Shown: positions 7,067-14,738 of the stretch, in pieces | Layout: the number at the start of each line of letters is the position of its first letter | Numbering within the stretch: the first letter of the stretch is position 1 | Source: Methanosarcina sp. | GTDB taxonomy: Archaea > Halobacteriota > Methanosarcinia > Methanosarcinales > Methanosarcinaceae | Reading direction: 5' to 3' | Assembly: GCA_013331265.1 (NCBI GenBank) | Contig: DUGS01000103.1 | Coordinates: 361 to 20,410 of the forward strand | Length of the DNA stretch: 20,050 nucleotides | Notes under the pieces: generated by a model | The model's database searches: none | The model's input: only the letters and a program-made list of their open reading frames with translations | What the model was told of the DNA's origin: nothing | Position numbers and translations under genes: made by a program

Positions 7067-7167
7067 GAAATCCATTTTTATATGAATTATCTGGCGAACA
7101 ATATAAATGATTCTAAGGAAAATAGATCTCCGAAAACATGTCATAATTATTTATATAAATGGATTTC
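7067..7167. repeat. Spaced inverted repeat with GAAATCCATTT arms
   Basis: GAAATCCATTT at 7067-7077 is matched by its reverse complement AAATGGATTTC at 7157-7167. Partial matching extends inward through TATAT and ATTAT to about 7090 and 7143. The arms are about 24 nt and imperfect, around a loop of about 50 nt. It follows the HxlR gene and could be a terminator-like or regulatory structure, or a small decayed mobile element. Confidence 0.5.
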
Positions 7168-7170
7168 AAA

Positions 7171-7258
7171 ATATTTAATTACTGTTAAAGGAATAGTTAA
7201 TTACGGTTCTTAAAATAGTTAATTACGGTTCTCAAAATTCTTAATGACAGCTCTTAAA
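7171..7258. repeat. Four tandem copies of a 22-bp unit upstream of the helicase gene
   Basis: Units at 7171-7192, 7193-7214, 7215-7236 and 7237-7258 are each exactly 22 bp. Units 2 and 3 share ATAGTTAATTACGGTTCT and differ at only one position; units 1 and 4 are degenerate (TTAATTACTGTT, TTAATGACAGCT). There are no spacers, so this is not a CRISPR array. A period of 22 bp is close to two helical turns, which suits a cooperative protein-binding site. Confidence 0.75.
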
Positions 7259-7360
7259 GTATATTCAAAGAAGCTGTATGTATGCTGATATTGCAATAAT
7301 TGTATAAACCTGTAAACTTTTTAGAGCTCTGGAAATCGCAGAGACCTCAGGATTAGGCGT

Positions 7361-9700
7361 ATGAAGCAAAATAATGGATACATGAGATATTTCACAAAAA
7401 AAAGCTGCTACCCAAACCAGGCAGAGGCTATGGAGAAGATTCATTCTGCCCTCCTGCATGAGAAAATAGTGCTTTTTGAAGGGGCATGTGGTACAGGCAA
7501 GACTCTGAGCGCACTTGCTCCTGCACTGCATGTAGGAAAGAAACTCAACAAGGTAATAATCATAGTCACAAACGTCCACCAGCAGATGGTCCAGTTCATA
7601 CATGAGGCAAGGGATATCAACAGGGACAACAACATAAAAACTATCGTTTTTAAAGGCAAGACTTCAATGTGCCCTGAAAACCTTGACTATGAGGAATGCC
7701 GGCTCAAAGGGGAAAACACCTATGATCTCCTTGATTTTGAGCGGGAAGTTTCTTCAAAGGAAAAAGAACTCAAAGATGCCTTTGAAAAACACAAAAAAAC
7801 AAAAGACCCTGCTCTTTATATCCTCAGGAACGAGCTTGAAAAAGAGCTCGATGAAGCCCGAAAAAAGGCGCAGTCCATGAGGAATCACTCCTGTCCAAAG
7901 CTTTATGAAGTCCTCAAGTTCGAGGGAAATGAATTTTCTTCCTGGCTATTTTCTGATGTGAGGAGTCCAGAAGAAATTATGGAATATGCAGAAGACCGGG
8001 GCATGTGCGGGTATGAACTGCTTAAAAAAGAACTCAAAAACACAGAGCTTCTTATATGCAATTTCCATCATGTGTTAAGTGCCGAGATCTTCTCAACCCT
8101 CCTTAAATGGCTTGAGAAAGACCCTGAAGATGTCATTCTAATCTTTGACGAAGCTCATAACATTGAGGCTTCAGCTCGTTCCCATTCTTCTATAATGCTT
8201 TCGGAACTGACCGTCGAGAAAGCCCTCTCTGAAGTGGGAGAGGTCCCTGAGCCCGACAGCTCTCCTGTATTCGGAGGAGGCTCAGGGTCGGGTACAGGGA
8301 TTCCTCTTGACGAGGATTATGCTTCCCGGCTTTATGCCAAAAGGCTCTTTTCCTGCTTGTTAACAGCTATCAGGGATACTTATGATTCCAAGCTGAAGTT
8401 CGGAGAAAGGAACAGGCTTGGAAAGCACTGGCAGGACATACAGATCAGTGACCCTTATGAACGCCATGATGTCCTGAAGGTACGCTTTTTGCGGGATGCA
8501 CAGAAAGAAGGGTTTGCAGATGAAGAAATAGTTCTGACCCGCTTGCGGGAAATCGGAGAGTTCGGGGGCAGGCTGGAAGAGATTTATGCTGAAAACTACA
8601 AAAAAGGGCTTCTTTCCGTGCCCAAGCGTTCCCAGATCCGCTATGTTGCTGATTTCCTTTCTTCTTACCTTGTGCTTTCGGACAGGCAGAACTATTATCC
8701 AATTCTTAACATGCGCAGGGACTTTAAAAGTGACAGGGTAGTTGGCAGGCTTGAACTCTTCACCTGCATTCCTAAGAATGTGACTCAGCCTTTGCTTGAT
8801 TCTGTTTATTCGGCAGTGTTGATGTCTGCTACCCTCCGGCCTTTCGAGATGGTCAAATCAACACTTGGCGTCTCGCGGGAAGTAGAAGAAATCATTTATG
8901 GTACAACTTTTCCACCGGAAAGAAGGCTTACTCTTGCGGTTTCTGTCCCTCCTCTCTTTGCAAAAAACAGGGACAGCCCTGAGATCCTGGAAGGTTTGAG
9001 AGAGGCGCTTCTTGCTGCTACTGTTGCCTCCCCCGGAAATGTAATCATTTATTTCCAGAGCTATGCTGAAGCACTCCGCTATACGAAGCTCCTTGAGCCT
9101 GATCTTTCGGTTCCGATTTTCCTTGATGAAGTCGGGGTCTCAGCCCAGGAAATCAGGCAGAAGTTTTTCAAAATAGGGGAGCAGGGAGGAAAAGCTGTGC
9201 TCATAACCTATCTATGGGGGACCTTGAGCGAAGGTGTTGATTTCAGAGATTCCCGAGGCAGGACTGTAATTGTCGTGGGTGTGGGATATCCGGCTCTGAA
9301 TGACAGGATAAAAGCTGTCGAGTCGGCATATGATACGGTCTTTGGCTGCGGAGAAGGCTGGGAGTTTGCAGTCCAGGTGCCGACTATCAGGAAGGTAAGG
9401 CAGGCAATGGGAAGGGTTGTCCGCTCTCCTGGAGATTTCGGGGTAAGGATACTCCTTGATGCCCGCTACCAGGGTTCTCAGATGCGCAGGCTGGGTAAAT
9501 TTTCGGTTTTCGGATACTTCCCGCCCGAAGAAAGTAGAGAGTTTATTGATGTGGCTCCAAAGGATGTGGGGAGTCTGCTAGAAGAGTTTTTTGCAAATAT
9601 AGCTCCCTATAAATCCGAAAGAAATGAGACCGAAAAAAAAGAGCCGGAATCACCGGCTTCATGCAGGCTGGAGTTCGGGAGCCTCGCAGAAAAGCTCTGA
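7361..9700 (+). CDS. XPD/Rad3-DinG-type superfamily 2 DNA helicase
   Basis: A 779-aa ATP-dependent helicase of the XPD/Rad3/DinG group, probably 5'-3' on DNA and active in repair. Motif I is EGACGTGKT (residues 40-48) and motif II is IFDEAHNIE with DEAH at 263-266. A motif Ia/Ib region lies between, and LMSATLRP is motif III. WGTLSEGVDF and RQAMGRVVRS (about 680-692) are motifs V and VI. Cys104, Cys113, Cys178 and Cys216 fall between motifs I and II, where the 4Fe-4S domain of XPD and DinG sits. The spacing is unlike classical XPD, because a charged, probably coiled-coil insert occupies about 125-175. ATG 7361 has a weak AGGATTAGG site; ATG 7382 is an alternative. Its leader carries four 22-bp repeats. 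The last 30 residues are charged and unlike the core. Confidence 0.9.
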   Translation: MKQNNGYMRYFTKKSCYPNQAEAMEKIHSALLHEKIVLFEGACGTGKTLSALAPALHVGKKLNKVIIIVTNVHQQMVQFIHEARDINRDNNIKTIVFKGKTSMCPENLDYEECRLKGENTYDLLDFEREVSSKEKELKDAFEKHKKTKDPALYILRNELEKELDEARKKAQSMRNHSCPKLYEVLKFEGNEFSSWLFSDVRSPEEIMEYAEDRGMCGYELLKKELKNTELLICNFHHVLSAEIFSTLLKWLEKDPEDVILIFDEAHNIEASARSHSSIMLSELTVEKALSEVGEVPEPDSSPVFGGGSGSGTGIPLDEDYASRLYAKRLFSCLLTAIRDTYDSKLKFGERNRLGKHWQDIQISDPYERHDVLKVRFLRDAQKEGFADEEIVLTRLREIGEFGGRLEEIYAENYKKGLLSVPKRSQIRYVADFLSSYLVLSDRQNYYPILNMRRDFKSDRVVGRLELFTCIPKNVTQPLLDSVYSAVLMSATLRPFEMVKSTLGVSREVEEIIYGTTFPPERRLTLAVSVPPLFAKNRDSPEILEGLREALLAATVASPGNVIIYFQSYAEALRYTKLLEPDLSVPIFLDEVGVSAQEIRQKFFKIGEQGGKAVLITYLWGTLSEGVDFRDSRGRTVIVVGVGYPALNDRIKAVESAYDTVFGCGEGWEFAVQVPTIRKVRQAMGRVVRSPGDFGVRILLDARYQGSQMRRLGKFSVFGYFPPEESREFIDVAPKDVGSLLEEFFANIAPYKSERNETEKKEPESPASCRLEFGSLAEKL

Positions 9701-9824
9701 GAAGGGCATTCCCATTACTCCAGCCTTTTAAATTTATTTTTCTTTAAATCCTGTTTTTTGTTTTTTATTTTCTTACTCTGTTTTTTATTTATTTTTTATC
9801 CGTTAAACTGACTTCCCGGTGCTT
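9701..9824. terminator. T-rich convergent terminator region after the helicase gene
   Basis: Several plus-strand T-runs (TTTTTT blocks at about 9752-9797) follow the helicase stop. T-tracts are the usual archaeal termination signal. The next gene is on the opposite strand and ends here too. No stable hairpin is obvious. Confidence 0.55.
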
Positions 9825-11249
9825 TCAAGCCTTTGACACTACTATGTATTTGTATTTTGTTACCGAAGTGCTGCCTGCTGCATTGGTTACTGTCAGTTTT
9901 ATCGTGTAACTTCCTGCTGCTGAATATGTGTGCTTCGGATTCTGAAGTGTTGAGGACGTTCCGTCTCCGAAGTTCCAGTTCCATGCAGTAGGTGAACCTG
10001 AACTTCTGTCCTTAAAGTACACAGTCAGGGGAGCAGTTCCTGTTCTTGGAGAACCCCAGAAGTTCGCAATCGGTTTTTGTGCTGCTGTTACCTTTATATA
10101 ATTCTCTTTTGTTTTAGTGTCGTTTCCAGCTGCATTGCTTGCAGTAAGCATTACTGTGTAATTTCCTACTGTGGAATAAGTATGGGCTGGATTCTATTCT
10201 GTTGAATATGTCCCGTCCCCAAAACTCCATTTCCATGCGGTGGACGTTCCTACGCTTGTATCAGTAAATAATACCTTAAGCGGTGCGTCTCCTGAGGTAA
10301 CATTGCTGCTGAAGTCCGCATCAGGAGCTGCCGGGTTGGAAGGTATTACGAGAGGCAGGTTATCCGAATATATGCTGCCTGGTATGCTGTATACGGAATC
10401 GGAAATTCCATCCCCATCTTTATCCACTGCGGTATTGGAAAAGCCTGAACCATCGGGTTTTCCCCAGAAGTTCCCGCCGATATATGTTCCATGAACAATA
10501 TTTTTTCCTGGGGTTTTTGCGGTATTATAAGCGTTTCCGGATCCGCTTTTAATGAACATATTAGTGTTATTGAAGTAGTTGTTATAAATGAGGTTTCTAT
10601 CGCTCAGGCCGCAAACATACATGCCGTAGGCACTGTTCGAAGTAACAGTGTTGCCTGAAAGGGTATTGCCGTCAGAAGATCCTACATGGATGCCGCGGCC
10701 GTCATTAGTTGCTGTATTTCCTGAAATGGTGTTGCCGCTTGCGCTTCCAAGCACAATCCCATACACTCCGTTGTTCATAACTGTGTTTTTAGAGATCGTG
10801 CACCCGCTAGAACTCACGATATAAATTCCGCGCCCGTTATTCGTAAGTTTGTTGTTCTCTATTATGCATTTATTACATTTGTACAGATAAATTCCCGAAT
10901 AGCTGGACCCGCTTGCTCCAATAGCTTTAATCCCGCTAATTTTGACGTTATCTGCCTGTACGGAAAGTACATTTACTGTTGAACTTTTGGCTTTTATTAT
11001 TGTATTATCGGGATTTCCGGACTCAGACCTGATAGTGAGGTCACCCTTAGTTATTTTAATATTCTCAGTATATGTCCCGGGTTTTATGGTAATTACATCA
11101 CCTGGGCTTGCATTGTCAACAGCAGCCTGTATTGAATTTCCTGGCTGGACAATTAGCTCAGCCGCTGATCCAATGCCTGAAATTAATACAAAAATAAGAA
11201 AAATTCCTAGTAAAATGGCCGTTTTATTTTTAATATCTAATCCCTCCAT
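9825..11249 (-). CDS. Secreted beta-helix (NosD-like) + two PKD-domain protein with in-frame TAG (possible pyrrolysine)
   Basis: A single minus-strand frame runs from 11249 to the TGA at 9825-9827, interrupted only by TAG at 10194-10196. Read through, it gives 474 aa. Residues 8-30 are a signal peptide ending GIGSAAE. About 31-300 is a right-handed parallel beta-helix of NosD/CASH type (repeated N-x-I-x-x-N and SSGCTISKNTV turns), ending in KDGDGISDSVYSI. PKD domain 1 spans about 308-390 and PKD domain 2 about 391-474. The TAG is residue 352, at the position where PKD 2 has CAG (Q) in LQNPKHTYS; the sequence after it (NPAHTYSTVGNYTV) is a normal PKD continuation. In Methanosarcina UAG can be decoded as pyrrolysine, so the gene may be functional. 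Otherwise the product stops inside PKD 1. The start may be ATT 11234 rather than ATG 11249, since GGAGG overlaps the ATG. There is no PGF-CTERM tail, unlike the paralog upstream. Confidence 0.82.
10767..10950. repeat. 184-bp segment shared with the neighbouring paralog (matches 13731-13914)
   Basis: The segment aligns without gaps to 13731-13914 at an offset of 2964, with scattered substitutions only. It encodes the same beta-helix turns (KISGIKAIGAS to NTVMNNGV) in both proteins. The similarity is higher than in the flanking helix repeats, which suggests recent duplication or gene conversion. Confidence 0.75.
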
Positions 11250-11735
11250 CCACTCAAGAAAGTTAGGGTTGAAACCGCATAAGGGGCTAAATTTGTATTG
11301 TTAGTAATTCATGAAAACTATACTCAATGTGCAACAAATGTACAGATGTAAAGATAATGCATTTGCGCTGAATTTGCCTGAATTCAGAGCAAAATTTCCA
11401 CGTAAATCACTTTAATTTAACGGGAATGTGTATTAGAAATATAAATATACAGATTTAAAGTATTGCTCTCTCAAAAACGAAAAAAACGCATACAGATCCG
11501 TGCATTAATAATTAAATTGTCTGTCAATTATTAACTTTTAACTTCATCTAATATTTGTTTTTAATCATATTCAATTCTTTTTTATGATTGTCAATACGTG
11601 GAAAAAGCACGAAAGCTGAATATGTATAAATTGATATGTATAGAAAAATGAGATGAAGGTTAAATCCCTCATCAGCTTTTTCTGTACTCAAACTTAATAC
11701 TCAGTTAGGTTTTCCTTTCTTTTGTATTAGTTCTT
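11250..11735. other. A/T-rich intergenic region with the promoter of the first beta-helix/PKD gene
   Basis: This 486-base stretch has no recognisable gene. ATATTTATATT on the minus strand (11438-11448) is the best TATA box. It lies 204 nt before the ATT codon at 11234, nearly the same as the 203 nt seen for the paralog. Direct repeats of ATATGTATA lie at 11620-11628 and 11634-11642. The remainder is A/T-rich with no distinct structure. Confidence 0.5.
11438..11448 (-). promoter_or_regulatory. Candidate TATA box for the first beta-helix/PKD gene
   Basis: ATATTTATATT on the minus strand. The same 11-mer occurs before the paralog at 14404-14414 at almost the same distance from its start. This implies a 5' leader of roughly 175 nt in both, assuming the usual archaeal spacing of about 25 nt from TATA box to transcript start. 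Confidence 0.5.
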
Positions 11736-14201
11736 TTACTTTCTTTTATACAGGGAAACTGCAAGTATACAGGCTAGCCCGCAACCTATTTCAAACCCAG
11801 GTAAGCTTGTATTCTTCTCTTGCCCTGAGCTCTGCCCAGCTTCTCCTCCTTTAATCTCTATATCTTCTCCATTAATAGAGCGAGTGTCCTGTTCAGGCTC
11901 TAATGCGGTTACATTTTCTTCAGACAGGTCTTTAGTCTCTCCTGTTATTACAAAGAAAGAAAATCCAGGAACTTTGGTTGTGAAATAAAGGAATTTATCA
12001 TCTTCTCCTACCAGGCTGGCTGGCAGCTGAGTCCAGGTGCCGTCTTTGCCGTCATGCTTATTTTCGTCCTCATACCTGTTCAGGGTGATAGAATCCTGAT
12101 CTACACTTTTATTCTGCAGCCAGGACTTTTCAACCTTGAAGCATATTACCGGGTTTTCTATGTTTTTCGAAGTTGCATACCCGCTGTTTCCAACCCAGAC
12201 ATTAAATGACTTGTACACTTCTCCTGCAGGCAGTTCGGAAACCAGTGTGGACTTGTTCTTTAATTCCTCCACAATGGTTGTGGTCTTGCCCACGTTCTTG
12301 ATAGCATCAAAGCCTACATACATGACACAGGTAGCATTCTTTGTGAATTCAAACTTCACAGCCTTGCCGTTTGTTATGAATACCTGAGTAAGTTCCTTAA
12401 CTTCTACGTTCTTTGCAGGCTCAGGGGACCCACCGCCGCCGCCACTGCTTCCTCCACTGCTGTGGCTGCTTCCTCCATTATCCTCCTTATTTACAATTAT
12501 TGTAGCGGTTTTTGAATCCGTTCCGTTTGCATTGATAGCGGTCAGTTTAGCAGTGTAAGTTCCTGCAGAGGAATACTCATAAACAAAGCTTGATTCGTTT
12601 GAGTCTTCAATTCCATCGCCGTTAACATCCCAACTTCTCGATATTGCATCTTGTGAAAGATCAGTAAATGTCACTGAAAGGGGAGCATATCCTTCTTTTA
12701 CATTGGTACTGAAGTCTGCGACAGGAAGACCATCACTTCTCATAACACTTATCGTAGTAGTTTTTGAATCCGTTCCGTTTGCATTGCTTATTGTTAATGT
12801 TACCGTGTAAGTTCCTGCCGTGGGGTATGTATGTTCGGAATTCTGGAACTGTGAATTAGTTCCGTCTCCGAAATCCCAGTACCATGCAGTTGGGTTTCCT
12901 GCGCTTTTGTCAGTAAAACTTACATCCAGTGGTGCATTCCCAGAGTTAACATTACTGCTGAATTCTGCAACCGGGAGTACAGGTTCAGGTACAGGGTCAG
13001 GCACAGGCACAGGGTCAGGCTCAGGTACAGGCTTAGAGTTTTGGATTACAGTTATTGAACCTGTTTTTGAATCCGTTCCGTTTGAATTACTTACTGTAAG
13101 CGTTACCGTGTAAGTTCCTGCTGTGGAGTATGTGTGAACAGGGTTCTTGTCTGCTGAATTGTTTCCGTCTCCGAAATCCCAGTACCATGCAGTTGGGTTT
13201 CCTGTGCTTCCGTCAGTAAAACTTACATCCAGTGGTGCATTCCCAGAGTTAACATTACTGCTGAATTCTGCAACCGGGAGTACAGGCTCAGGTGAGTTAG
13301 AAGCGTGTGTAAGAGGCAGGTAATCTGAGTATGTGCTGCCGCCCGGCAGATTGTATGCTGAATCGGCAATCCCGTCTCCATCTTTATCCACTGCCGTATC
13401 GGAAAAGCCCTTTCCATCAGGTTTTCCCCAGTAGTTTCCGCCAATATAAGGGCCGCCAATTATATTTGTTCCTGGGGATTTTGTAGTATTATAGGAATTT
13501 CCATCCCCTTTTTTTACGGTTACATTGGTGTTATTGAAATAGTTGTTATACACTCTATTATAGTCGCACAGGCTGCACTCGTAGAACCCTAAATATTCAT
13601 TATAAGTTACATTATTGCCTATAATTTTATTGTAGTCAGAGGAACCCAGATAGATACCACGGTTGTTATTATAAACAGTATTTTCAGATACACGGTTACT
13701 GCCGGAACTCGCGAGATAGATTCCGAACACTCCGTTGTTCATGACTGTGTTTTTAGAGATCGTGCACTCTCTGGAATTCACGAGATAAATTCCACGTCCG
13801 TTATTCGTAAGTTTGTTGTTCTCTATTACGCATTTATTGCATTTGTACAGATTAATTCCCGAATAACTGTCCCCGCTTGCTCCAATAGCTTTAATCCCGC
13901 TAATTTTAACATTACTTACTGACTGCAGTGAGAGCACGTTGACTTTCGAACTTTTAGATTTAATTGTTGTATCATCCGGGTTTCCGGACTCTGAACTGAT
14001 TGTAATATCACCTTTAGTTATGTTGATATTTTCTGTATAGGTCCCGGCTTTTATGATTATTACATCACTTGGGTTTGCATTGTCAACAGCGGTCTGTATC
14101 GAATTACCTGGCTCGACAATTATCTCAGCCGCTGATCCGATACCTGAAATTAATAGTAAAAGGAAAAAAGCAAATGGTAAAATGAGTAATTTATCCTTAA
14201 T
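11736..14201 (-). CDS. Surface beta-helix + three PKD domains + PGF-pre-PGF protein with PGF-CTERM-like anchor; no canonical start codon
   Basis: The frame is open from 14201 to the TAA at 11736: 821 codons if it starts at ATT 14201. The first ATG/GTG/TTG inside is GTG 13937, which would delete the signal peptide and first helix turns. The 88 codons upstream of it clearly match the paralog (signal ending LISGIGSAAE, then VEPGNSIQTAVDNA). Order: signal 1-26; NosD-type beta-helix about 27-300; PKD 1 about 306-388; Pro-rich linker of PVPEPDP repeats; PKD 2 about 413-500; PKD 3 about 501-585; Gly/Ser linker; PGF-pre-PGF domain about 606-755; C-terminal LPGFEIG, a hydrophobic stretch and KRK. That tail fits PGF-CTERM, processed by archaeosortase A and lipid-anchored at the cell surface. 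An in-frame ATG at 14216 is followed after three codons by TAA (14202-14204). GGAGG ends 8 nt before the ATT, which fits AUU initiation; an N-terminal nonsense mutation is the alternative. Confidence 0.85.
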   Translation of the reverse strand: MKDKLLILPFAFFLLLLISGIGSAAEIIVEPGNSIQTAVDNANPSDVIIIKAGTYTENINITKGDITISSESGNPDDTTIKSKSSKVNVLSLQSVSNVKISGIKAIGASGDSYSGINLYKCNKCVIENNKLTNNGRGIYLVNSRECTISKNTVMNNGVFGIYLASSGSNRVSENTVYNNNRGIYLGSSDYNKIIGNNVTYNEYLGFYECSLCDYNRVYNNYFNNTNVTVKKGDGNSYNTTKSPGTNIIGGPYIGGNYWGKPDGKGFSDTAVDKDGDGIADSAYNLPGGSTYSDYLPLTHASNSPEPVLPVAEFSSNVNSGNAPLDVSFTDGSTGNPTAWYWDFGDGNNSADKNPVHTYSTAGTYTVTLTVSNSNGTDSKTGSITVIQNSKPVPEPDPVPVPDPVPEPVLPVAEFSSNVNSGNAPLDVSFTDKSAGNPTAWYWDFGDGTNSQFQNSEHTYPTAGTYTVTLTISNANGTDSKTTTISVMRSDGLPVADFSTNVKEGYAPLSVTFTDLSQDAISRSWDVNGDGIEDSNESSFVYEYSSAGTYTAKLTAINANGTDSKTATIIVNKEDNGGSSHSSGGSSGGGGGSPEPAKNVEVKELTQVFITNGKAVKFEFTKNATCVMYVGFDAIKNVGKTTTIVEELKNKSTLVSELPAGEVYKSFNVWVGNSGYATSKNIENPVICFKVEKSWLQNKSVDQDSITLNRYEDENKHDGKDGTWTQLPASLVGEDDKFLYFTTKVPGFSFFVITGETKDLSEENVTALEPEQDTRSINGEDIEIKGGEAGQSSGQEKNTSLPGFEIGCGLACILAVSLYKRK
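12861..12990. repeat. 130-bp intragenic direct repeat, copy 1 (PKD 2)
   Basis: The segment matches 13164-13293 at a constant offset of 303 bp with only a handful of substitutions. Both encode the block LPVAEFSSNVNSG to AWYWDFGDG of a PKD domain. Such near-identity between two domains of one gene points to recent tandem duplication or gene conversion, and makes domain number prone to change. Confidence 0.85.
13164..13293. repeat. 130-bp intragenic direct repeat, copy 2 (PKD 1)
   Basis: This is the second copy of the segment at 12861-12990, with no gaps. The Pro-rich linker coded at about 12985-13035 lies between the copies and is itself built from short CAGGCTCAGGTACAGG-like repeats. Confidence 0.85.
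13731..13914. repeat. 184-bp segment shared with the neighbouring paralog (matches 10767-10950)
   Basis: This is the partner of 10767-10950 in the downstream beta-helix/PKD gene, aligned without gaps. It encodes the N-terminal beta-helix turns containing the YKCNKC motif conserved in both proteins. Confidence 0.75.
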
Positions 14202-14403
14202 TTATAATCCCTCCATCCACTCAAGATATTTGGGGGTAAAATCTGTATACGGATGAATTGATTTATTAGCAACTAGCCTCAATTTTCTCCGAGCGCTAAC
14301 GATCTAAAAACTCAGCTATTAAATATTTTAATACCTGAATTTTTATCTCCAGATTTAACACCTCATACTCCAGAATCTTATTTAATTGGAAAATATGTGA
14401 ACC

Positions 14404-14414
14404 AATATAAATAT
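14404..14414 (-). promoter_or_regulatory. Candidate TATA box for the second beta-helix/PKD gene
   Basis: ATATTTATATT on the minus strand, 203 nt before the ATT codon at 14201. It is the same 11-mer at almost the same distance as in front of the paralog (11438-11448). Confidence 0.5.
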
Positions 14415-14555
14415 TCTCTTTTAGATTAATACTTTTTAATAGAAATAAAAAACAATATTTTTGCAGAAGAGCGAGGCAATCCCCTTTGGGATAAAAGATA
14501 AATAGTTTACTTCAATTAATTAAGTAGTTTCTTTTTACAGTTTCTGGATTTCCTA

Positions 14556-14738
14556 TTGAAATCAGATGAGATAACAAAAACAGATCTTCAAAAGTTACTA
14601 AAAAATAACTGGAATATCATTCCAATAATCATATTTAGGGCAATGGGAGTTATATTTGGAATTGCAAATGCAGAATTGAATAAATATAATATATCTAATA
14701 CTATAATAACTCTAAACCGAAAGTATAAAAGAAGATAG
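14556..14738 (+). CDS. Doubtful small ORF, 60 aa, unknown
   Basis: The frame starts at TTG 14556 and ends at TAG. It would encode a 60-aa basic peptide with a hydrophobic middle (NIIPIIIFRAMGVIFGIA). There is no ribosome site before the TTG, no recognised family, and the composition is that of the A/T-rich surroundings. TAG as a stop would also be unusual here, since no trusted gene in the window uses it. It may be chance or the remnant of a gene. Confidence 0.15.
   Translation: MKSDEITKTDLQKLLKNNWNIIPIIIFRAMGVIFGIANAELNKYNISNTIITLNRKYKRR

Larger units (their letters stand above)
7054..7360. other. Intergenic region with an inverted repeat and a tandem repeat block
   Basis: This 307-base A/T-rich stretch separates the HxlR gene from the helicase gene on the same strand. 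It contains a spaced inverted repeat (arms 7067-7090 and 7143-7167) and four tandem 22-bp units (7171-7258). No coding sequence was recognised. The repeats sit 100-190 bp before the helicase start, so the block probably overlaps its promoter. Confidence 0.6.

Noticed and set aside
7171..7258. CRISPR array
   Set aside because: The units are contiguous without spacers and there are no cas genes.
9825..10151. Separate small PKD gene starting at ATG 10151
   Set aside because: The frame is continuous with the upstream beta-helix gene across a single TAG, and starting at 10151 would begin inside a PKD domain.
12421..12480. G/C-rich triplet run as a microsatellite or regulatory site
   Set aside because: It simply encodes the Gly/Ser linker between PKD 3 and the PGF-pre-PGF domain.
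13223..13459. Second minus-strand frame of 78 codons within the large PKD gene
   Set aside because: Out-of-frame shadow of a coding sequence with strong domain matches.
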